DNA of 64,000 nt, taken from positions 1 to 64,000 of the forward strand of contig JAGRJR010000002.1 of NCBI GenBank assembly GCA_020442635.1, given 5' to 3'. Within the stretch, counting starts at the first letter, position 1. Each line of letters begins with the position of its first letter. Made by a program: the position numbers and the translations under genes. The stretch comes from Lysobacterales bacterium. GTDB taxonomy: Bacteria; Pseudomonadota; Gammaproteobacteria; Xanthomonadales; Marinicellaceae. Positions 51,694 through 60,065 of this stretch are shown in pieces. Below the pieces are notes generated by a model. That model was not told where the DNA came from and did no database searches. It saw only the letters and a program-made list of their open reading frames with translations.

Positions 51694-52332
51694 ATGAATT
51701 TTGATACAGCTAGACACAATATGGTGACACAACAGGTGCGTTCCTGGGACGTCATTGACAAAGATATTTTAGCAGCCATGCTCAAGGTACAAAGAGAAGA
51801 GTTTGTCCAGGTACCACAAAGAAAACTGGCTTTTGCCGATATGGCTTTGCCAATTGGACATGATCAAAGCATGATGAAACCAGTAGTCGAAGGTCGTATG
51901 TTACAAGCTTTAGAACTTAATCCCAATCACAGTGTCTTAGAGGTTGGCACTGGCAGTGCTTATGTGACAGCCTTGTTAAGCTGCTTAGCTGACCAAGTTC
52001 ATAGCATTGAACTTTTCCAGGATTTCACTGAAGCGGCCAAGCAAAAATTAGATGAACACCAAATAAGCAATGTCCGACTGGAAACTGTGGATTTTTATGA
52101 ATTCGAACCCAATCAAAAGTATGACCGCGTTGTTTTTACCGGATCAGTCAATGAAGTTCCTGCAGAAGTCTTTAACTGGTTGAAGACCGATGGTCAGGTC
52201 TTTGCCATAGTTGGCAATGATCCCATTATGGAAGCAAGAATGTACCAGTCTCAGGCTGTCTTTACATCTTACTTTGATACCGTGGTGGGTAAACTGGTCA
52301 GAAAAAATCAACCAAACAAATTTGAACTATAA
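51694..52332 (+). CDS. Protein-L-isoaspartate methyltransferase-like protein
   Basis: A 212-residue SAM-dependent methyltransferase of the PIMT family. VLEVGTGSAYVTALLS near residue 85 is motif I, FADMALPIGHDQSMMKP resembles the substrate loop but lacks the usual T-I-S, and ELFQDFTEAAK follows. The gene just before tolC is a recurrent gammaproteobacterial arrangement for this divergent PIMT branch. Repair activity is doubtful given the altered loop. It ends 7 nt before tolC, so the two are co-transcribed. Confidence 0.8.
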   Translation: MNFDTARHNMVTQQVRSWDVIDKDILAAMLKVQREEFVQVPQRKLAFADMALPIGHDQSMMKPVVEGRMLQALELNPNHSVLEVGTGSAYVTALLSCLADQVHSIELFQDFTEAAKQKLDEHQISNVRLETVDFYEFEPNQKYDRVVFTGSVNEVPAEVFNWLKTDGQVFAIVGNDPIMEARMYQSQAVFTSYFDTVVGKLVRKNQPNKFEL

Positions 52333-52339
52333 ATAAACT

Positions 52340-53701
52340 ATGAAAAAAATCATTTTATTAAGCACTTTGGCAGCAGGTACTGTCGGAGCAGAAAACCTGG
52401 TAGATGTCTTAAATGTAGCACTGGAAAAAGATCCACAATTAAAAGCTGCTAAATTCAACCAACAAGCAACTGAAGAAAACAAGAAACAGGCATTTGCCAA
52501 CTTTTTGCCGCAAGTCAGCGGTTCCTGGTCTAAGTCAGAATCAGATTCAAAAACTGAATACAGTGATGGCTCCACCAGTAATCCTCCCAAGTCTGAATCT
52601 GATGGCTGGACAATTAATTTGAGCCAATCTATTTATGATCATGCCAACTTTATTGGCCTAAAACAGGCAGATTTGCAAAAGGCAAAAGGAATGGCACAAT
52701 TTGACAAAGCGGAACAGGATTTTCTAATAAGGCTGGCCCAAAGCTACTTTGATGTACTTACTAATATCGACGCTGTGAAATTCGCTGAATCTGAAGAAAA
52801 AGCCATCCAAAGACAATTGGAGCAAGCAGAACAAAGGTATGAAGTAGGTCTTGCCGCCATTACTGATGTTCACGAAGCACGTGCACAATATGATGGCTCC
52901 AGGGCCAGCGTTATTAATGCAAGAAATCAGTTGGATGACTCCAGAGAGGCTTTATTTGAAATCACCCGTTCTCATTACACTCAACTAGATGCACTCCCTG
53001 AAAATATTGAAGAAATTACGTTATCAGAACAAGACATCCAAAGCTGGGAAAAACTAGCATTGTCTAATAACCCTGACTTGGGCGTAGCTCGGATTGATGC
53101 TGAGCTTGCTGATTACACAGCCGATAAGCAAAGGTCCGGACATTACCCCACTGTCGGCCTGACAGCCAGCTTGTCGTCGAACAATTCCAAAGGCACAACT
53201 TTTATACAACCATCACCTGACCCTAATGGATCACCAGTTGTGACACAATTTCCAGACAGTCAAAGAGATTCAAATTCAATTTCACTGAATGTTAATGTAC
53301 CAATCTTTTCAGGTGGTCGCACCTCTTCCCTGACCCGTCAAGCTAAACTGCAGTACCAGGCTGCCATGGAAAATCTTGATCAAACCACATTTTCCACAGT
53401 GAGGAATGTCAGAAATTCGCTACACAATGTAGAAGCAGGTTGGAGTTCCGTTCAAGCCAGACAGTTGGCCGTGGTTTCTGCTAAAAGCGCAGAAGAAGCG
53501 ACTGCAGCCGGTTTTGAGGTAGGGACCAGAAACATTGTAGAAGTATTGAATTCGCAAAGAAGCCTTTATCAGGCGCAAAGAGATTACTCAAGAGCCAAGC
53601 ACGATTACCTAATGAATATTCTGCGTTTGAAAAGAGCTGCAGGTATTCTGGAACAACAAGATATCATAAACATCAATGGTTTGTTGGCTTCAAGTCAATG
53701 A
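52340..53701 (+). CDS. tolC: TolC-family outer-membrane efflux channel
   Basis: A 453-residue outer-membrane factor with a signal peptide (1-17). Two repeats of the TolC helical barrel (starting near KDPQLKAAKF and NNPDLGVARI) include YEVGLAAITDVHEARAQYD and the matching FEVGTRNIVEVLNSQRSLYQAQ. It makes the tunnel for type I secretion and drug efflux. Co-transcribed with the PIMT-like gene. Its 3' end overlaps the PilZ gene tail by 7 nt. Confidence 0.95.
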   Translation: MKKIILLSTLAAGTVGAENLVDVLNVALEKDPQLKAAKFNQQATEENKKQAFANFLPQVSGSWSKSESDSKTEYSDGSTSNPPKSESDGWTINLSQSIYDHANFIGLKQADLQKAKGMAQFDKAEQDFLIRLAQSYFDVLTNIDAVKFAESEEKAIQRQLEQAEQRYEVGLAAITDVHEARAQYDGSRASVINARNQLDDSREALFEITRSHYTQLDALPENIEEITLSEQDIQSWEKLALSNNPDLGVARIDAELADYTADKQRSGHYPTVGLTASLSSNNSKGTTFIQPSPDPNGSPVVTQFPDSQRDSNSISLNVNVPIFSGGRTSSLTRQAKLQYQAAMENLDQTTFSTVRNVRNSLHNVEAGWSSVQARQLAVVSAKSAEEATAAGFEVGTRNIVEVLNSQRSLYQAQRDYSRAKHDYLMNILRLKRAAGILEQQDIININGLLASSQ

Positions 53702-54024
53702 TCCAGTTTATTGATGGCTGTATTAAGTTTATCCCTATCACCATCTGAAATATCAATAATCTGAAACCCCCCAAAAGTCAGACCACTGGCTTGGGGGTCA
53801 GACCAAATGCACTCTGCACCCACAGACAAACTAATCTTTGACTTCATGGCAATAACTAGATTGAGTTGAAAAATCATTCCTGAACAAAATTTTTCCCGAC
53901 CCGCTAATAAAAAACCCCCTGCTGACACATCAACAATCTTGCCTAAAACTTTTCCTTCTAGTTGATTTATGACAACTGAACCATCTGGAGGGTTAACCCT
54001 TTTATTTAATCTTTTTTCAACCAT
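53695..54024 (-). CDS. PilZ-domain c-di-GMP-binding protein
   Basis: A 109-residue single PilZ domain. The c-di-GMP motif RLNKR opens the protein (residues 5-9) and DVSAGGFLL lies near 33 (D/N-x-S-x-x-G). It is 13 nt downstream of the DUF1631 gene and likely co-transcribed. Single-domain PilZ proteins relay c-di-GMP levels to a partner, and the DUF1631 protein is the obvious candidate. Confidence 0.88.
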   Translation of the reverse strand: MVEKRLNKRVNPPDGSVVINQLEGKVLGKIVDVSAGGFLLAGREKFCSGMIFQLNLVIAMKSKISLSVGAECIWSDPQASGLTFGGFQIIDISDGDRDKLNTAINKLDH

Positions 54025-54037
54025 TTACTACCCCAAA

Positions 54038-56209
54038 TCAGGCGGCCATTTTTTTTAATTTATTCATTATTTTAGTCAATGCGTTTTTAAAATATCCACC
54101 TTGAGGTAACTCAACCTTGATGATGTTTTTTCTACACAAATCTATAGCCAACCGTTGTAATTTCATTTTATGAGGATGTCTCCCCAACAAATCTACAAAC
54201 AAAGCACTTTCACTCATGGTACTCACCCAACTTAACTTTCTTCTTAATGTTTCATTTTGTTGGTTGATAATAAAATCAAACAATGTTCCATAAGGCAAAT
54301 TCACAACACGCTCCTTCATAGCACGTTCTTCATCTGTTAATTCTCTGATCTCTTCTATTTTTTTGTTTTCGGTTTCAATTTCTTCAGACTTGGCAACTTC
54401 ATCAATTGAAAGCACTTTTTTCAGTTTAGGTTTATCTGTATCCTTACTCTCATCACTTTCCTGCCATCCCAAGCATGTATGGATGTTATCTTTTGTAGCC
54501 AATCGATCCCTTTTTGAAAAGCCCAATTCATCCATGGTTTTATCTAAATGATGAATGGCACTGATTTTCTCAGGACCTGTTAATTCAGCAAATTTTTGTT
54601 TGTTGCCAATTAATGAGATGGTTTTTGCCGATTGAATTTTTTTCTGCCATTGTTCAGACTCCTTACCTTCTCGTAATAAAGTTAAGGTTAATGAATCACG
54701 CCAGACATGATTGATGATGTCTTTAACAAACTTAACATCACAACCCTCCAGAATCTCTGTTAAATGTGATTCAACCTCGGCTTTGGTCAAATCCATTTTT
54801 TCTTTACCTTGCGCTGCGCTTATCCATTTTTTCTCGGCCCGAACTGCTCGATTTTTAGTTACGCTCAAGTAATCAGAGAGTTCTTTTAATGCCTTTACAA
54901 ATGCACCAGTTGTACCATCAAAAGATTTTGCGGCCGTGTCACTGTATTGATGAATTTGTTTAATAACATTGGTTCCATGCCACTGCTGAGAGGACTCTAC
55001 CAGCAATTCCATAAAGCGGCGAGCTGGATGTTCAGTGTCTATGAAAAAACTTTCATCACTAATAGCGGTCCGAAGCAAAGGCACATTGATGGCATTGAAA
55101 GATGATCTGATATTGGTATCAATACTTTCATCTTTGATAATTTCATCATAAACCATACCCATTAAATCGAGGGTTTTATTTTGTTTTTCTGTTAATTCAG
55201 GATAATAATTGCCCGTTATGTTTCTGACCTGATCGGCCAACATATCTTTCAGGTTTTGAATATTATTACTGGTTGCCACCACTCCGGATTCTTTAGCAAT
55301 TTGTGACAAAGCCTGATCAAAATCGGTGTCTTTTATCACTTGTGCAGATGGTCCCCCTTTCACCAGTTGACCTTTAGGGGATAGCAAATTAAAGATGTTC
55401 TCAAGCATGTCTTTGCTTTCTGGGTCGTATTGCCTGCGTTGCACATCACCTTGATATTCAACTTTACCGGTTTCAGTTTTTTGCTGATTTAGTGATACTT
55501 GTGGTGCATTTTGTTCCTCAGCCTCATTCACTGGCTCTCTGCTATCAACTGTTTTACTAGACAGCTTTTCGTTATTAGCAGCTTTAGGTTTAATGATTTC
55601 TGGCTGAATGTTGGGCAATATTCCAGCCTTTATAAATACATCGTTAATTTGGTGATAGGTTTTGTTGATTGACTTACCAAATTCCTTAATTAAATGGTCA
55701 ATAATCAGCGTTTTTACCTCTACATCAAAATCAATCTGCTTAAAAACATGGCTGAACAACCAGACAATTGAAGCCGGTGAAAATGGCATATTGGTTTTAT
55801 CAATTTTTTCATTACCAAAAATGACATTCATCCTTTTTTCAAGCGTATATAACTCAGCATGACTGACCACTTCAAAGTTTGAATCCATTTGTGTCAAAGC
55901 CAAAGAAATGGCCAGTTCTTCATCTTCAACCAAAGACAAGGACATTTTAGAATCGGACTTATTAACTTCCTGAGAGATAAAATCTGGCATGGATTTTATC
56001 TTGCTCCTTAAGTGGCTGGATAAATTTTTGGCCCCTGATTTTAATTGTCGATATTGATTAAACAGGACCTGTTCCTGTTGATTTGAAGTGGCTTGTTGTG
56101 CTTTCCTGAATAATTCATTCAGGCTTAGGCTCATCGATTCCTTGAGAGCTACCAGGATGTGTTTATCAAAAATAACGATACATTCTTTAAGTATTTGTGT
56201 TTTGTTCAT
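54038..56209 (-). CDS. DUF1631 family protein
   Basis: A 723-residue cytoplasmic protein of the DUF1631 family, some of which are mis-annotated as thymidine phosphorylase. Recognisable are NELFRKAQQATSNQQEQ, ELYTLEKRMNVIFGN, PAARR-like HPARRFMELLVESSQQW near residue 400 and a C-terminal LPYGTLFDFI. The 200-260 stretch is low-complexity and probably disordered. No enzyme motif is visible. It is followed by PilZ, an association that points to c-di-GMP signalling, perhaps in motility or surface behaviour. Function is not established. Confidence 0.8.
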   Translation of the reverse strand: MNKTQILKECIVIFDKHILVALKESMSLSLNELFRKAQQATSNQQEQVLFNQYRQLKSGAKNLSSHLRSKIKSMPDFISQEVNKSDSKMSLSLVEDEELAISLALTQMDSNFEVVSHAELYTLEKRMNVIFGNEKIDKTNMPFSPASIVWLFSHVFKQIDFDVEVKTLIIDHLIKEFGKSINKTYHQINDVFIKAGILPNIQPEIIKPKAANNEKLSSKTVDSREPVNEAEEQNAPQVSLNQQKTETGKVEYQGDVQRRQYDPESKDMLENIFNLLSPKGQLVKGGPSAQVIKDTDFDQALSQIAKESGVVATSNNIQNLKDMLADQVRNITGNYYPELTEKQNKTLDLMGMVYDEIIKDESIDTNIRSSFNAINVPLLRTAISDESFFIDTEHPARRFMELLVESSQQWHGTNVIKQIHQYSDTAAKSFDGTTGAFVKALKELSDYLSVTKNRAVRAEKKWISAAQGKEKMDLTKAEVESHLTEILEGCDVKFVKDIINHVWRDSLTLTLLREGKESEQWQKKIQSAKTISLIGNKQKFAELTGPEKISAIHHLDKTMDELGFSKRDRLATKDNIHTCLGWQESDESKDTDKPKLKKVLSIDEVAKSEEIETENKKIEEIRELTDEERAMKERVVNLPYGTLFDFIINQQNETLRRKLSWVSTMSESALFVDLLGRHPHKMKLQRLAIDLCRKNIIKVELPQGGYFKNALTKIMNKLKKMAA

Positions 56210-56427
56210 TACATTGTTCAGTAAATATTGATGCGATTACAGTTTTCCAAAACACCGTTCACACCTTTTCAAACTTGGGATCAGTTTTACATAACCCCCA
56301 AACCATGGTATTAAATTACATGACAAAACAATCATTTGCAAGGAAAACCACAACCAAAAAATGTGTTGATTGTGGTACATAGAAATAGACTTGAAAGTAG
56401 TGAACCCTAAATCACAACATGATTGAT

Positions 56428-57024
56428 TCAGCTAAAAAAACCTTTCAATAATCCTGAACCCTGTTTTAACACATCGGACAAATCGACATCACCATCGCCG
56501 TCGCCATCGAGAGCTTTTTCCAAAAAGCTTAAATTGGGTTGTTGTTTTTTAATGGTTTTTCGCTCCAAACCTAACAAGTCTTGTAACCCTGAGGCATCTA
56601 AATTGTTTTGTTGTTTAGCTTTTCCAACAGCGCCCATAACGACCGGAGCCAAATTGGCAAGTATTTTGGTTACATCTGCTGAACTCAACCCTGTTGCTTT
56701 TCCTAACTGTGTTGACACGTTATCCTGCCTACTGCCAAGTACATGGCCCAGGATTTTTTCTCCCATTGACTGGGTATTACTTTGACCCAGGATTGAACCC
56801 AGATTTCCCAATATACCACCATCATGATCACGCTCCAGTGCATTGGCCAGAGACTCAGCTCCACTACGGGATTTCGCATTTTTTTGTAGCGCAGACAACA
56901 GTAAAGGAATGGCGGCAGCAATAGCCCTTTGCGTGGCATCTTGGTTACCACCAACTTCACGACTCACTTGTTCTACTTCACGTTGCCCTATACTGTTTTT
57001 GATTAAATCGAAGATTCCAGACAT
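56428..57024 (-). CDS. DUF937 family protein with Asp-rich loop
   Basis: A 198-residue Gly/Ser/Ala-rich protein of the DUF937 (YidB-like) family. ATQRAIAAAIPLLLSAL near residue 30 and the Gly-rich HDGGILGNLGSILGQ near 78 are typical. The C-terminus carries ALDGDGDGDVDLSDVL near 173, an EF-hand-like calcium loop. No signal peptide. The family function is unknown. A 218-bp gap on its downstream side (56210-56427) precedes the DUF1631 gene. Confidence 0.75.
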   Translation of the reverse strand: MSGIFDLIKNSIGQREVEQVSREVGGNQDATQRAIAAAIPLLLSALQKNAKSRSGAESLANALERDHDGGILGNLGSILGQSNTQSMGEKILGHVLGSRQDNVSTQLGKATGLSSADVTKILANLAPVVMGAVGKAKQQNNLDASGLQDLLGLERKTIKKQQPNLSFLEKALDGDGDGDVDLSDVLKQGSGLLKGFFS

Positions 57025-57226
57025 TGAATAATTCCTGATTAGTTAATAATTAAGCACAAAATATCCTGATAACCAAAGACTTACAAGCAGACATTTGTCA
57101 ACAATGTTTACAAGTCAACTCAGACCATCTGGTATAAACCATCTTATCAGAAAAATTTCACTGGAGATAAACAAATCTTCGAGAATCATTTATGTGGCAA
57201 ATAATGTCACCGATTCAAATAAAAAG

Positions 57227-57249
57227 AAGGCAGCTCGATGCTGCCTTTT
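57227..57249. terminator. Terminator between DUF937 and gap
   Basis: Stem AAGGCAGC/GCTGCCTT with loop TCGAT, A-run before and T-run after. It is 22 nt beyond the gap stop on the minus strand. Confidence 0.88.
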
Positions 57250-57270
57250 GACTCAGTTCAAAAACCACGT

Positions 57271-58743
57271 TTAATTGCTTGGATATGCAGGCCAGTTTAC
57301 GCCAGCAAATTTTTCCAAACAACGTAAAACCTGACAAGAGTAGCCAAACTCATTGTCATACCAGCAGTAAAGCACTACATGATCATCTTCAACAATGGTT
57401 GCTTGTGAATCAATTACACAAGCTTGTCTTGAACCCACAAAATCAGTTGAAACCGCTTCAGTTGAAATGGTGTAACCAATTTGTTGCTGCAACCTTGAAT
57501 GCAATGACTTGTACCTTAGAAACTCATTCAATTCTTCGGTAGTGGTGTTTTTGCCCAACTGAATATTCAGTATAGCCATTGAAACATTGGGGGTAGGGAC
57601 CCTGATGGCATTACCAGTTAATTTGCCTGCCAATTCTGGCAACACCTTCGCGACTGCTTTTGCAGCACCTGTTGAAGTTAAAACCATATTCAAAGCGGCA
57701 CTGCGGCCTCGACGGTCTTTGTTGTGGTAGTTATCAATCAGATTTTGATCATTGGTGTAGGCATGAACTGTTTCAATATGACCATGTTTGATACCATATT
57801 CTTCATCCAGACATTTCAATACCGGCACAATCGCATTGGTGGTACAAGAGGCTGCGCAAATCACTTCTTTATCAGGTGTGATTAAATCATGGTTGATTCC
57901 ATAAACGATGTTTGGAATGTCGCCTTGAGCGGGTGCAGTTAATAACACTTTAGAAGCGCCAGGGCGTAAATGTCCTCGCAAACCATCCTCATCTTTCCAT
58001 ACACCGGTATTGTCAACAATCAAAGCATCATTGATGCCATATTCTGTGTAATCAATATCAGCCGGTGAGTTGGCATAAATGATTTGTACTTCATTACCAT
58101 TGATGACTAATTTGTTTTGTTCATGCAAAACCCGGATGGTGCCATTGAATTTGCCATGCACTGAATCTTTTCTCAACAAGGCAGCACGCTTTTCCAAATC
58201 ATTATCACTTTTGCTTTTACGAATCACGATGGCTCGTAAAACCAGCACGTCTCCGCCACCTGTTTTATCTACCAGCAATCGGGCGACCAAACGACCAATA
58301 CGGCCAAAACCATACAAGACCACGTCTTGTGGTTTGTCTAATGGCTTGGCATCTGAATCAATTAAATGAGCCAACTCCTGTTTCACATAAGCATCAACAT
58401 CTGACTGAGCAATGTCACTGTAGCTGTTGTTCTTAAAATAACGATAAACCATTTTACCTACATCAATATGTGCAGGACCAAGAGGCAATTCAGAAATGGC
58501 TTTGATGAAAGGAAAAGTTTCATATTCACTCAGTTCATTGGCCTCAACCTGACGAACAAAGCGATGGGCTTTCATTAAATCTGTAACAGATTGATTAATC
58601 ATGCGCTTGCCGTACATATACAAGGACACATTTCTGCGGCGATATAATCTGCCAATCAAAGGAATCATGCCTTCGGCCAGCGCCTCTCTTTCTTTCCAAT
58701 CAGCAAAAAACTCAGTAGGTAGTGGTCTATTGTTTTCAGTCAT
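57271..58743 (-). CDS. gap: Glyceraldehyde-3-phosphate dehydrogenase, long N-terminal form
   Basis: About 490 residues: a 120-residue helical N-terminal extension absent from ordinary GAPDH, then a NAD-binding fold (YGFGRIGRL near 146) and the catalytic Cys in CAASCTTNAIVPVLK near 298. His is in ETVHAYTNDQ. ATG 58743 is used because GGAG stands 5 nt ahead; a GTG one codon earlier is possible. This long form is found in several gammaproteobacteria beside the standard enzyme and may work in the gluconeogenic direction, in keeping with pckG; this is inference. Confidence 0.9.
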   Translation of the reverse strand: MTENNRPLPTEFFADWKEREALAEGMIPLIGRLYRRRNVSLYMYGKRMINQSVTDLMKAHRFVRQVEANELSEYETFPFIKAISELPLGPAHIDVGKMVYRYFKNNSYSDIAQSDVDAYVKQELAHLIDSDAKPLDKPQDVVLYGFGRIGRLVARLLVDKTGGGDVLVLRAIVIRKSKSDNDLEKRAALLRKDSVHGKFNGTIRVLHEQNKLVINGNEVQIIYANSPADIDYTEYGINDALIVDNTGVWKDEDGLRGHLRPGASKVLLTAPAQGDIPNIVYGINHDLITPDKEVICAASCTTNAIVPVLKCLDEEYGIKHGHIETVHAYTNDQNLIDNYHNKDRRGRSAALNMVLTSTGAAKAVAKVLPELAGKLTGNAIRVPTPNVSMAILNIQLGKNTTTEELNEFLRYKSLHSRLQQQIGYTISTEAVSTDFVGSRQACVIDSQATIVEDDHVVLYCWYDNEFGYSCQVLRCLEKFAGVNWPAYPSN

Positions 58744-58949
58744 CACATCTCCAGCCGGTCGGCCTGTTGTTTGTTATCAAATCGGGCGCATATTCTACCA
58801 TTGAATCATCCACATGCCCACTGGTGCATATAGCAATTTGAATAACCAACCACTTAGCCAAATCAAATTGAATAGCTTTCACGGAAATGTTTGATGAATT
58901 AACCTTGTGAAAACACAGTGAAAATTAAGAATATAGGAATAACAAACCT

Positions 58950-59621
58950 TTAAAGATTTAATAATTTAAAAACCTTGATTGCATTTTCAAAGTCTTCATC
59001 AAGCGTATTGCCAATCTTTGGCATGATTACAATTTCATGGTCATGAATGAAAATAGAAAGCATAGCATTTCGAATTGGCGACCAATATGCCGCATCACCC
59101 AAGTCATCAACATCTTGATTTTGAATATTTTGTGGTTTTGACCATTCGAATAATTGCTGCACACTTGGTTTAGGAGTCATTTTGTTGGTCAAGAGTTCCA
59201 AATCAATTATAGATATCGCTAACTCACCACTGCCATGACGCAATCTCCTTGATGCTGCTTGATCCAGTTTTCCTTTACTTTTTAAATCATTCATCAACAG
59301 CTGTTTAGACACCAAAGTTTCTCTTGTAAGATCCCAAAACAAGTCACAGGTAAAATTTCCATTCGTTTCGTGTGTGGTTTGATTCAATTTTGTGCTGATG
59401 TTAAACATCTCGATCAATTTCTTTTGATCGATAACATCACAAATACTCTCCTCAGACTTATACTTGGATAATTGTTCATGCGTTCTATTTGACTCCTCAC
59501 TGCCTTTTACTTTTTTAGCACTGATTATGCTTTGGTCATCAACTTCGTTTGTACCCCCCCCACATGACAAGAGAATCAAAAATATTAAGCACAAAATAGG
59601 ATTTAATGCATGACCGTTCAT
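58950..59621 (-). CDS. Predicted lipoprotein, unknown
   Basis: A 223-residue protein with a lipoprotein signal: hydrophobic to LILLSC, Cys20 as acceptor, followed by GGG. The mature part is charged with two further Cys (residues 61 and 91) that could pair. I recognise no domain. It is monocistronic with a 203-bp gap to gap and a 283-bp spacer toward tRNA-Asp (59622-59904). Confidence 0.6.
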   Translation of the reverse strand: MNGHALNPILCLIFLILLSCGGGTNEVDDQSIISAKKVKGSEESNRTHEQLSKYKSEESICDVIDQKKLIEMFNISTKLNQTTHETNGNFTCDLFWDLTRETLVSKQLLMNDLKSKGKLDQAASRRLRHGSGELAISIIDLELLTNKMTPKPSVQQLFEWSKPQNIQNQDVDDLGDAAYWSPIRNAMLSIFIHDHEIVIMPKIGNTLDEDFENAIKVFKLLNL

Positions 59622-59844
59622 TGATAGTTTCCAAAAATCTATATTGCTAAGGAGTGTGGTACAAGCGACTGATAAATGTCAAGAAATTCGGTTTTAAGTC
59701 TGACACAGTTTTGTTGACTTAGGTAGATATAATTTTGAAACAACCTAACCTTTTCTGACTGAATGATTTTAATGCTCCTTACGCCATATTCTCAAGTTTG
59801 CATGGTCTCTGGTTTAAAATTTTTTCATGAAACATTGAATAAAA

Positions 59845-59873
59845 TTAACACATTGAAATATTTTTATTATAGA
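59845..59873 (+). promoter_or_regulatory. Promoter of tRNA-Asp with stringent-type discriminator
   Basis: TTAACA (59845-59850), 17-bp spacer, TATAGA (59868-59873), then the GC-rich discriminator ATGCGCGC. Such discriminators mark ppGpp-controlled stable-RNA promoters. Confidence 0.65.
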
Positions 59874-59904
59874 ATGCGCGCTCTTTGTAAAATGAACACC
59901 CTGC

Positions 59905-59981
59905 GGAGCGGTAGTTCAGTTGGTTAGAATACCGGCCTGTCACGCCGGGGGTCGCGGGTTCGAGTCCCGTCCGCTCCGCCA
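59905..59981 (+). tRNA. tRNA-Asp (anticodon GTC)
   Basis: A 77-nt tRNA with encoded CCA. Acceptor GGAGCGG/CCGCTCC, D-loop with AGTTCAGTTGGTTAGAA, anticodon loop CTGTCAC (GTC), and T-loop GGTTCGAGTCC. Stands alone after its own promoter. Confidence 0.97.
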
Positions 59982-60065
59982 TTTTCCACCTTTACTTATC
60001 CCAACATTCCGGTTGTTTTTCTGTTCCATTCAGTTAATATAATGACTTTGTCATTACCACACATC

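Noticed and set aside
54038-56209. Thymidine phosphorylase
   Set aside because: This label is sometimes attached to DUF1631 proteins, but no phosphorylase motif is present.
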